Assembly: GCA_016296195.1 (NCBI GenBank)
Contig: JAEDJU010000002.1
Coordinates: forward strand, 1-26,402
DNA length: 26,402 bases
Source of the DNA: Candidatus Methanomethylophilaceae archaeon
GTDB taxonomy: Archaea; Thermoplasmatota; Thermoplasmata; Methanomassiliicoccales; Methanomethylophilaceae
Direction: 5' to 3'
Shown here: piece after piece, positions 8,283 through 16,000 of the stretch
Layout: every line of letters begins with the position of its first letter
How positions within the stretch are numbered: position 1 is the first letter of the stretch
Notes under the pieces: generated by a model
Seen by the model: the letters and a program-made list of their open reading frames with translations, nothing else
Database searches by the model: none
What the model was told of the DNA's origin: nothing
Made by a program: the position numbers and the translations under genes

Positions 8283-8378
8283 ATGTATGCCTCCCCGGAC
8301 GACATCATCGTACCGTCCCTGGTCTCCACCGTCATCCTCACAATGGTCGCGGTCGTTCCCAGATTTTTTATTCGATAA
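8283..8378 (+). CDS. Putative 31-residue single-helix membrane peptide
   Basis: ATG at 8283 opens a 31-codon frame that ends in TAA. It begins MYASPDDIIVPSLV and continues with one hydrophobic helix (about residues 8-26) and a short basic end (RFFIR). Codon use up to residue 26 is host-like, with third positions almost all C or G (ATC, GTC, CTC, ACC, TCC), which is unexpected for non-coding DNA. A weak TATA-like ATTACTAA is centred about 25 bp upstream. The last codons overlap the promoter of the VOC gene. I recognise no family. It could also be a remnant of a longer gene or chance. Confidence 0.45.
   Translation: MYASPDDIIVPSLVSTVILTMVAVVPRFFIR
8364..8372 (+). promoter_or_regulatory. TATA box of the VOC-family gene
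   Basis: TTTTTTATT is centred 27 bp before the ATG at 8395. It supports that start over upstream in-frame alternatives. Confidence 0.55.
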
Positions 8379-8394
8379 TCTGGATAAAAACCGC

Positions 8395-8745
8395 ATGTCA
8401 CTCATCCATGTAACAATCCATGTCTCGGACATCGAGAGGAGCATATCGTTCTACAGGGACAACCTGGACCTCCAGATCGGGAGATGCTTCGAATCCCGTG
8501 GAAAACCGATAGCCATGCTCGGAGACCCCGACGGGACACTTCTGGAGATCGTGGGTGATGGGGACGGAGAAGTGGACTGCCCCGATGTGTCCATAGGATT
8601 CTCGGTGAACAACGCCGCACGTCTGGCGAGGAGATTGGACCCCCAATGCATCGGACCGATATCACCGAATCCCAATCTTGTGTTCTTCATCATCCGCGAC
8701 CCGGATGGTCACAGGGTGCAGCTGTTGGAGTATCTGGACCGCTGA
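8395..8745 (+). CDS. VOC (glyoxalase/bleomycin-resistance fold) protein
   Basis: 116 residues with the two beta-alpha-beta-beta-beta modules of the vicinal oxygen chelate fold. The opening LIHVTIHVSDIERSISFYRD resembles glyoxalase I, and the end DPDGHRVQLLE is its second-module signature. Compared by eye with GloA, three metal ligands remain (His5, Glu51, Glu112). The third, the His that opens the second module, appears to be Ser66 in DVSIGFSV. The protein may therefore bind metal differently or act on another substrate; lactoylglutathione lyase is not a safe name. It is flanked by its own TATA box and by the separate hypB promoter, so it is probably monocistronic. Confidence 0.82.
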   Translation: MSLIHVTIHVSDIERSISFYRDNLDLQIGRCFESRGKPIAMLGDPDGTLLEIVGDGDGEVDCPDVSIGFSVNNAARLARRLDPQCIGPISPNPNLVFFIIRDPDGHRVQLLEYLDR

Positions 8746-8783
8746 ACGATGCTTCAGGGTATGCTCCAGTAACACCAACATCA

Positions 8784-8791
8784 TTATTAGT
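8784..8791 (+). promoter_or_regulatory. TATA box of hypB
   Basis: TTATTAGT is centred about 26 bp before the ATG at 8813, favouring that start over the in-frame ATG at 8792. Confidence 0.5.
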
Positions 8792-8812
8792 ATGCGCAGG
8801 CATGCCGAACCC

Positions 8813-9463
8813 ATGCACATAGTCCAGCCCGGTATGGAGATAGATGTTCTGAAGGAGAACAACAAGGTCGCCCATGAGAACTACCGCCTCATGAAGAGCC
8901 ACGGCATCAAATCCATCGACTTCATGGGTTCCATCGGTGCGGGAAAGACCGCACTCATCATCAAACTGGCCGAGAAGCTCAGGGCCAAGGGTGTCCGCGT
9001 ATGCGCCATCGCCGGAGATGTCACCGGAGCAGACGACTACACAAGATTCGAGAAATCCGGATTGGAGGCCGTCAACTGCAACACCGGTCACGAGTGCCAC
9101 CTGGATGCCAACCTGATCAGGAAGACACTGTCCACCATGGACCTGGACAAGTACGATGTCATCCTCATCGAGAACGTCGGGAACCTGGTGTGCCCCGCGG
9201 ACTTCCCCCTCGGTACGGATTACAGGGTCGTCGTCGTTTCCACCACCGAGGGAGACGACATGGTGAGGAAGCACCACGATATTTTTATCCACTCCGATGT
9301 TGCCATACTGAACAAGGTCGACATCGCCGACGCTGTGGATGTCGATCCAGATGTCATCGCCCGTGACTACAACAAGCTCACCGGTGGCATCAAGAACATC
9401 TACAAATGCAGCGTCAAGAAGGAGCAGGGTCTCGACGAGATCCTCGCTGCCTTGAAGCTCTAA
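8813..9463 (+). CDS. hypB: Hydrogenase nickel-incorporation GTPase HypB
   Basis: 216 residues. HypB is a SIMIBI-class GTPase that, usually with HypA, delivers nickel to [NiFe]-hydrogenase. The P-loop is GSIGAGKT (39-46). Cys95-His96 in TGHECHLDAN and Cys127 in NLVCPADF fall at the positions of the interfacial metal site in Methanocaldococcus jannaschii HypB as I recall it. NKVD is the guanine-specificity motif. There is no His-rich or CxxCGC N-terminus. The start MHIVQPG matches the MHLV opening of that homologue and lies 26 bp from a TATA box; an ATG seven codons upstream is the alternative. No hypA is next to it. purD follows 11 nt downstream. Confidence 0.93.
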   Translation: MHIVQPGMEIDVLKENNKVAHENYRLMKSHGIKSIDFMGSIGAGKTALIIKLAEKLRAKGVRVCAIAGDVTGADDYTRFEKSGLEAVNCNTGHECHLDANLIRKTLSTMDLDKYDVILIENVGNLVCPADFPLGTDYRVVVVSTTEGDDMVRKHHDIFIHSDVAILNKVDIADAVDVDPDVIARDYNKLTGGIKNIYKCSVKKEQGLDEILAALKL

Positions 9464-9474
9464 GGTGCATCAAT

Positions 9475-10794
9475 ATGAAGGTACTCACTGTCGGTGGAGG
9501 AGGAAGGGAGCATGCGGCCGTGGAGGCCCTGTACCGTTCCGGTGCGGAGATCTATGCCGTGATGAAGAACGCCAACCCCGGTATCCTGAAGAGGTCCGTG
9601 AAACATCTCCTCTGCAACGAGAAGGACGTGGAGAAGGTCTGCGCCTTCGCCAAGGAGAACGGTGTGGAACTGGCGTACATCGGTCCCGAGGCCCCTCTGG
9701 AAGTGGGTATCGTGGATGCCCTCGAGAAAGAGGGTGTGAAATGCGCCGCACCCACGAAGGCCGCCGCCAGGATCGAGACCTCCAAGACATTCATGAGGGA
9801 ACTCGTTGAGAAACACAACATCAAGGGGAACCTCGGATTCGCACACTTCGACAACGCGAAGGATGCGGAGGCATACCTGAAGACCATCGACCACGAGATA
9901 GTGGTGAAACCCGTGGGACTCACCGGCGGAAAGGGTGTGAAGGTCCAGGGAGAGCACCTGCACTCCTTCGAGGAGACCATGGAGTACATCAACGAGATCT
10001 TCGACCAGAACATCGGCGGGGCCGGCGTCATCCTCGAGGAGAGGGCGATCGGAGAGGAGTTCACTCAAATGGTGTTCGTCGACGGCAAGCACATAGTCCC
10101 CATGCCCCTGGTCCAGGACCACAAGAGGGCATACGAGGGCGATGTCGGACCCAACACAGGAGGTATGGGTTCCTATACCGACGGAAACCACCTTCTCCCG
10201 TTCATCACACAGTCCGAGAGGGAGGAGGCCATCGCCATCCTCCAGTCCATCGTGGATGCCATGGCCGAGGAGGGATGCCCCTACCACGGAACGATGTACG
10301 GACAGTTCATGCTGACCGTGAAGGGACCCAAGATCATCGAGATCAACGCAAGGTTCGGAGACCCCGAGGCCATGAACGTCCTGCCCATCCTCAAGACCGG
10401 ATTCACAGACATCTGCTGGAAGATGGCAACTGGAACACTTGATGACAAAGTGGAGTTCTCCAACGATGCGACCGTGTGCAAATACGTCGTCCCCAGGGGA
10501 TACGGAGTCAAATCCGAATCCGGACATGAGATCTCCGTTGACGAGGAGGCCATCGCCAAATGCGGTGCGACAGTGTTCTATGCGAATGTCGACATGGTCG
10601 ACGGGAAACTCGTCACCGGAACATCCAGGTCGATCGGTGTCGTGGGTATCGCACCCACACTCGAGGAGGCGGAACAGAACTGCGAGAAGGCACTCGAATA
10701 CGTCAAGTGCGATGCCATCGCAGTCCGTCATGACATCGGAACCCGTCAGCTGGTCCAGCGCAGGGTCGACCACATGAAAGAACTCCGTGCATGA
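9475..10794 (+). CDS. purD: Phosphoribosylamine-glycine ligase (GAR synthetase)
   Basis: 439 residues. It catalyses the second step of purine synthesis, the ATP-dependent joining of glycine to phosphoribosylamine. The N-terminal KVLTVGGGGREHAAVEAL is the PurD signature, followed by YIGPEAPLEVGIVDAL and the ATP-grasp core (VVKPVGLTGGKGVKV, GPNTGGMGSYT, IIEINARFGDPEAMNV). A C-terminal rudiment-hybrid domain follows. The start is clear: AAGGTG lies 8 nt before ATG 9475, a good Shine-Dalgarno site, unlike the leaderless genes nearby. The stop shares ATGA with the start of truA. Confidence 0.97.
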   Translation: MKVLTVGGGGREHAAVEALYRSGAEIYAVMKNANPGILKRSVKHLLCNEKDVEKVCAFAKENGVELAYIGPEAPLEVGIVDALEKEGVKCAAPTKAAARIETSKTFMRELVEKHNIKGNLGFAHFDNAKDAEAYLKTIDHEIVVKPVGLTGGKGVKVQGEHLHSFEETMEYINEIFDQNIGGAGVILEERAIGEEFTQMVFVDGKHIVPMPLVQDHKRAYEGDVGPNTGGMGSYTDGNHLLPFITQSEREEAIAILQSIVDAMAEEGCPYHGTMYGQFMLTVKGPKIIEINARFGDPEAMNVLPILKTGFTDICWKMATGTLDDKVEFSNDATVCKYVVPRGYGVKSESGHEISVDEEAIAKCGATVFYANVDMVDGKLVTGTSRSIGVVGIAPTLEEAEQNCEKALEYVKCDAIAVRHDIGTRQLVQRRVDHMKELRA

Positions 10795-11564
10795 AGCGCC
10801 TGGCAGTCAAGATAGCATACCTGGGGGACGGGTTCACCGGCTCCCAGGTACAACCCTCTTCCAGGACCGTCGAGGGCGAGGTCCTCGAGAACCTGAAACT
10901 AATAACCAAACTGGATGCGGAGACACTGGACCTGAGATTCTCCAGCCGCACAGACAAGGGTGTCAACGCCCTGGGAAACGCCATATCCTTCCACACCGAA
11001 CTGGAAGGACACATAGTTCTGAAGGCATTGAACTCCGTATCCGACGGGGTGTTCTACAGGTCCTTCTGTAAGATCGACGAAGACATGAACATCAGACACG
11101 CATCCCGTCGCAGATACAGGTACATCTTCCCATACGATGGAAGAGACATGGACCTTGCGAGGGAATGTGCGGAGATGTTCATCGGGGAACATGATTTCCT
11201 AAGATTCTGCCGTCCGGATGGGAAACCAACGACCCTGACCATCGAATCCATAGATGTTGAAAGAGTCGATGACACGGTCATCCTGGAGTTCGAGGCCAGA
11301 TACTTCCTGTGGAACATGATCCGCAGGATATCGGCGGCCATCGACAAGGTCTCCAGGGGAAAGGCCGAACTAGATCAGGTGCGCAGGGCGTTGGATGGGG
11401 AGGACATCACCTTCGGTGTGGCCAGACCTGATGCGCTCACCCTGGTCGACGTGATGTATGATTGGCTCTCATTCGAACCATGCACCGCACCGGTTATCGG
11501 ATCCAGAAGGGACGATCACATCTTCGGATGCGACCTCCGCAGGGATTTCTACAGGTCACTCTGA
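10791..11564 (+). CDS. truA: tRNA pseudouridine(38-40) synthase TruA
   Basis: 257 residues. It isomerises uridines 38-40 of the tRNA anticodon arm to pseudouridine. FSSRTDKGVNALGN (50-63) carries the catalytic Asp55 of the RTDxGVxA motif, and the C-terminal domain includes FEARYFLWNMIRRI, typical for the family. The usual His after GV is Asn here, a minor variant. The ATG overlaps the purD stop in ATGA, so expression is coupled. A tRNA-modification enzyme beside purD suggests a simple housekeeping operon. Confidence 0.93.
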   Translation: MKRLAVKIAYLGDGFTGSQVQPSSRTVEGEVLENLKLITKLDAETLDLRFSSRTDKGVNALGNAISFHTELEGHIVLKALNSVSDGVFYRSFCKIDEDMNIRHASRRRYRYIFPYDGRDMDLARECAEMFIGEHDFLRFCRPDGKPTTLTIESIDVERVDDTVILEFEARYFLWNMIRRISAAIDKVSRGKAELDQVRRALDGEDITFGVARPDALTLVDVMYDWLSFEPCTAPVIGSRRDDHIFGCDLRRDFYRSL

Positions 11565-11569
11565 AATAC
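11562..11569 (+). promoter_or_regulatory. Possible TATA element before the translin gene
   Basis: TGAAATAC overlaps the truA stop and is centred about 26 bp before the ATG at 11591. It is a poor match to the consensus and rests mainly on spacing. Confidence 0.25.
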
Positions 11570-11590
11570 GCACCACCCGATTAGGGTCGT

Positions 11591-12169
11591 ATGAAGAACC
11601 TGACCGAATCCGTCTCGGCCGCCATCTCCGAACTTTCGGATCTGGAATCGAAGAGGGAATCTGCCATAGCCTGCTCAAGACGCATCATACGTCAGACCAA
11701 GACGGTCATCCATGGGATACACACAGGATCCGATGTGAAGGTCGAGATGGACAGATTGATGGAACAGATGTCCGAGATGCTTGTACTGTGCACAGAGCCT
11801 ACAGTACTCTGCAGCGGTCCGGTGCAGGATGCCATGGGAGAGTTCGCCGAGGCTGTGATCCTCCATGCGGTGATGTCGGAAGAGGAGATTCCGGGCCATA
11901 TGGATCTGAAGATACCTGCGACCGCGTGGATACTGGGATTAGCGGACTGCGAGGGGGAACTCAGGAGGGTCATCATGACGCGCCTCATGGACGGTGACCT
12001 CGATGGAGCGAGGTCGGTATTCTCCAGGATGGAATCCATTCATGAACAGGTGATGCTACTGGATGTCCCCGATGCCATAGCACCGGTCAGAAGGAAACAG
12101 GACATCGCACGGGGGGTCATGGACAAGACACGTTCCGACATGACGACTGCATCCATAATGCACAGATGA
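11591..12169 (+). CDS. Archaeal translin family protein
   Basis: 192 residues, predicted almost wholly helical. RRIIRQTKTVIHGIHTG (about 31-47) and DLKIPATAWILGLADCEGELRR (105-126) match the translin/TRAX signature. Translins form octameric rings that bind single-stranded RNA and DNA. Eukaryotic TRAX has an acidic nuclease centre; archaeal homologues are described as RNA-binding or RNA-degrading, but the role in this lineage is unknown. The gene starts 26 nt after truA and ends at a convergent gap holding three hairpins, so it is probably the last gene of the hypB-purD-truA unit. Confidence 0.85.
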   Translation: MKNLTESVSAAISELSDLESKRESAIACSRRIIRQTKTVIHGIHTGSDVKVEMDRLMEQMSEMLVLCTEPTVLCSGPVQDAMGEFAEAVILHAVMSEEEIPGHMDLKIPATAWILGLADCEGELRRVIMTRLMDGDLDGARSVFSRMESIHEQVMLLDVPDAIAPVRRKQDIARGVMDKTRSDMTTASIMHR

Positions 12170-12177
12170 TCGGAATC

Positions 12178-12195
12178 CGTCCCCATCAGGGGACG
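12178..12195 (+). terminator. Hairpin after the translin gene
   Basis: CGTCCCC, loop ATCA, GGGGACG: a 7-bp perfect stem starting 8 nt after the translin stop codon. No T-run follows directly. Confidence 0.4.
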
Positions 12196-12225
12196 ATGAG
12201 AACATTTCTTCGAAGGATGGTTTTC

Positions 12226-12270
12226 TCCCCTCCCGAAGGAGGGGATTGTTTCGGAGGGGTCATCCCCTCC
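12226..12270. terminator. Double GC-rich hairpin between convergent genes
   Basis: Two hairpins lie back to back. TCCCCTCC-CGAA-GGAGGGGA covers 12226-12245 (8-bp stem) and GGAGGGG-TCAT-CCCCTCC covers 12253-12270 (7-bp stem). TTTT precedes the first and TTGTTT follows it. Because all four arms share the same repeat, the first arm can also pair with the third and the second with the fourth. The location between translin (plus) and the secreted protein (minus) indicates a bidirectional terminator. Confidence 0.6.
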
Positions 12271-12280
12271 TTGAATGGTT

Positions 12281-13093
12281 TCAGCGCCTGGACTTGGGCT
12301 TTCCGTAGTTCTTGACAGGCTTGCGGTAGACCCATACCATGATGACGATCAGCAGGACGACGACCACGATCACGAGGGCGGTCAGAGCGGTGTAGCTCTT
12401 GTCGCCCACATAGAAGGTGTGCTCCTCCCCGAGACCCTGGATCATGGCGTTCTCTCCCTCGGCCGCGACAACCTTGAAGGTGTGTGATCCATCGGAGAGA
12501 TCGTCGATCAGCTTGTAGCTGACGGTTGCGGTTCCATTGGTGTTAAGGGTGAAGGTCGTGTAGCTGTCCTCGACCTTCTCGCCGTCGACGTAGAAGAACA
12601 CTCCGACTCCACTGGGGTCGAGGGTGCTTCCGACGTCTCCCTTGAGGGTGACGGAGAGTGTGACGGGGTTTACGACCTTGATGATCATCTTCTCGGTGGT
12701 CTCATCCTCGTACTCAACCTCGTCATCCGCACCAGTGACCTTACAGGTGTACTTCACCTCGAGGGTGTAGGTTCCTGCGGTCTTGGGTGCGGTGATCTCC
12801 AGCTCGGCGGCCTCCTCGTTCTGGAGGTCTCCGGAGGAGGGGGACACGGCATTGGACTGTGTCTCTCCCTTGGAGTCGACGAGTTTCGCATCGTACTCGA
12901 TCGAGATATCGGACTCGGTCATCTCGGCGAGCTTGGGGTTGCTGTACATGATCGTGTAGTCCCCGGTTCCCTCAACGGCGATGACACCGTCACCCTCTAT
13001 AGGGGTGAAGGCATCATCGGAGGCGTCCACCATGGGGACCAGGCAGACGGCGGCCATCATGATGACGGCCAGGACTCCGAATGTTGCTTTCAG
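12281..13093 (-). CDS. Secreted, C-terminally anchored beta-sandwich protein
   Basis: 270 residues if translation begins at CTG 13093, which overlaps the stop of the upstream STT3-like gene as CTGA. That start gives a standard signal peptide (MKATFGVLAVIMMAA, then CLVPMVDAS). The first in-frame ATG at 13060 would leave only half of it. The mature part has two Ig-like or similar beta-sandwich stretches (about 30-140 and 145-225; for example KTAGTYTLEVKYTCKV, NGTATVSYKL). Then come one membrane helix (about 233-255) and a basic tail (YRKPVKNYGKPKSRR), so the bulk lies outside the cell. No known family is recognised. Operon position suggests it works with the STT3-like protein. Confidence 0.7.
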   Translation of the reverse strand: MKATFGVLAVIMMAAVCLVPMVDASDDAFTPIEGDGVIAVEGTGDYTIMYSNPKLAEMTESDISIEYDAKLVDSKGETQSNAVSPSSGDLQNEEAAELEITAPKTAGTYTLEVKYTCKVTGADDEVEYEDETTEKMIIKVVNPVTLSVTLKGDVGSTLDPSGVGVFFYVDGEKVEDSYTTFTLNTNGTATVSYKLIDDLSDGSHTFKVVAAEGENAMIQGLGEEHTFYVGDKSYTALTALVIVVVVLLIVIMVWVYRKPVKNYGKPKSRR

Positions 13094-16000
13094 TTTTTGC
13101 GTGAGAACACCCCCCTCTTGCTTCCGAGCCAGAAGATGGCGATCAGGAGAAGGACCATCACAGCGATCATGAACCAGATTCCCGCGGGGATGGAGGACAG
13201 CTCATTGTAGATGTTGTCTCCGGATGCGGACATCGAATCGGTACTGAGGCTGATTGTCTCGGGGTCGAGGCTTATGGACTGTACTTCGTCACCGACGGTG
13301 ACTGTTCCGGTGATGGAGGAGACCTTGGAGTTGTCTCCCATTCCGTCGAGAGGCATGACTTTGACGTAGACCACGGAGGTCTGGTATCCGTATGCCTTGA
13401 TTGTGGAACCGGTCTCACCGATGAAGCATCCATCCTCATCCATGATGGTCACATACCATCCGGATGCAGCGGTTGCGTTGACGGTGACATCCTTCGTGAA
13501 TCCATCCTTGTTCTCAATGGTGATGGCGTACATGTACTCGAATGCGGAGACCTTGTCCTTCTTTCCGCCGTTGTTGGCGAAGAGGATCTCCTGTCCGAGT
13601 GCAGTACCCTCGTCCTCATTGACGGAGGCGGCATCCGAAAGTTTGATCGTCTCGGTCCAGGAACCGTTGATGTCTGCGATGGTCACGGTCATTCCCTTGG
13701 ATCCAAGGGCAACGAGGGAATCGTCGTAGAATCCGAGGAAGGTGTATGTGGATGTCTCGCCTGCCACGAGGGTGACAGCTGCATCGTTTCCGAGGAACCA
13801 GTCATCTCCAGCTGTGATGATGAAGGTCATCGCCTTGTCGGTGTTGTTGGTGAGCTTCAGATCGAAGAGCATGGATCCCTCTCCGATGTCGATGTTGACG
13901 AGCTCGGCCTCGTAGTCGGGCTCATCCTCATCCTCTGCCTCCTCCTCGGAGGTGAGAACGGACACGTTGCGGACATCTCCGTCCTTCATTCCGGTGACGT
14001 TTCTGTCACCGACGAATGTGACGTCCTTTCCATCGATTGTGGATGTGACCTCCACGTGGAAGTCCGCGGATGTGACGGATGAGGGCAGGACGATGCTGTA
14101 GGATCCGCCGGAGACCTCGAAGTCGACCTTCACATCTCCGTAGGAGACGGTGATGGTTCCATCAGCGGAGGTTCCGATGTATCCTGTGACGGTCATCCTC
14201 TCGGAGGATGCGGTCATGTCCAGAGTGGTGGGAAGCTCGGTGTTGGCATCGAGGTATCCGTATGCGACGTATTTCTTGTCGCCATCGGTCCTCTCGGACT
14301 TGAGGAAGTACTCGTAGCCCTCCTCGAAGTAGTATGTTGTTCCGGACACGTGGTATGCTCCGTCCTCGGTCTCGATCTTGAGGATGTCTCCGGCTGCCTT
14401 GGTGATGACAACGGCGTAAACCTTCTCGACATCGAGTCCGACGAGACCCTCGATTCCGGGGTAGACGTATGCGGTTCCCTTGAAGTAGTATCCATCGGAA
14501 CCGTCGATGACGACATCGTACTGTCCGACGGGGATCTGCTTGGACTCTCCGGAGGTGAACTCGTAGACCTTCTCATCATCGTCGTAGAGGGTGATGGTCA
14601 TGTCGTAGGCACCGGAGGTGACCTTCTGATCCTTCAGGTAGTTCTTGTCGTCGTCCTTCTCCTTTACCTCGACGGTGATGTAGTTGGAGTTGTTGGAGGT
14701 TCCTGCGGAGATCTCCTTCTTGAGATCATCACACTTGAACGCGGCATTGTCCAGGGCACCGTTGTTGAGGGTGACGACACTGTCCACATCATCGGGGATG
14801 TAGAATGCGGTGCTTCCGTCTGTTCCGGTCATTCCGTTGAGGACGTACTTGACATCCTTGTATGTGAATGAGATGGTGGACATGACGAAGGGGATCTTGA
14901 CATTAGAGGATGCGCTGGTCTGGGGATCGTACCTGAAGGTCAGGGTGATCTTCCTTCCGTCGACGAGATCGAGGTTTCCGATGTCGGAGGATCCGTTGAC
15001 GTTGGCGGTTCCGAGGTAGACCTTGTCGCTTCCGTTGTCGGCGTAAACTGTGTATGCTCCGTTGGGGACGTATGCCTTGAACTTACCCTCTGAATCAGCG
15101 GAGAAGGAGAAGACCTCATCGTCCTCGGAGACGAATCTGACGGTTCCGGACACTCCGTTCTCACCGTTCTTCAGGGTTCCGGTGACGGTGGCCGCATTGC
15201 CATTGTAGAGTGTGGTCGCATCGCCTACGGAATAATCGACGCAGTACACCTTTCCGTCCACGAGTCCGTAGATGGTGTAGAGCATCAGATCGGTGGCGAT
15301 GCTGACGGGCAGATCGACCTTGACATCTCCGTTGGCTCCGATGTAGGAGACGGTGGAGAAGCTTCCGGAAGTTGCGGTGTAGACTCCGGCGGGGACGTCC
15401 AGGAGTGTGACTGTCTGGGCAGGGTATGCGGTCACTGTGGTGGACCTGTTTCCGCTGCTGGCGTTGCTGGAGGTCGTGCTGGTGGTGACCATTCCCTCTC
15501 CCATGGAGATGGTGTAGGTTCCGGGCAGGACGGTGACAACGGCCTTTCCATCCTCGACGGCCTTCTGGAACTGTGCTCCGGTGGAGGTGTTGGTCGCGAT
15601 GACGATTCCCTCCTCGACGGACTGTCCGTTGACGTCGTTGACGGTCACGGTGATGGTGTAGGACTTGGGGGAGACGGTGAATCCGACGGACTGACCGTAC
15701 TGGGGTGTGACGGTTCCGGTCGCGACGGACGCCCCGGTGGATTCGTACAGGGTGTAGGTGTATGTGTCAGGCAGGACACCGCTGATGGTGATGACACCGT
15801 CGACGACATCGATCTTCTCGTTGTCGACGGTTCCGGTCGCCTTTCCATCGAGTTTGAGCTGGAAGTCAGCGTTCTCGATGACGTTTCCGTCGAGCTCGAT
15901 GGTTCCATGGATGTCGGAAAGCCCGATCGTGATGGTGGGGTCGAGGTTCTCGGTGGTTCCGATGACGTTTCCGCCGACGGAGACGGTGAACCTGAGCTTC

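Noticed and set aside
9460..10773. A 437-codon open frame opposite purD
   Set aside because: Antisense shadow; purD on the plus strand is unmistakable.
13200..16000. Repeated short DNA motifs within the ectodomain region, considered as tandem repeats
   Set aside because: The similarity comes from Thr/Val/Gly-rich beta-strand codons. No unit of fixed length repeats at the DNA level that I could see.
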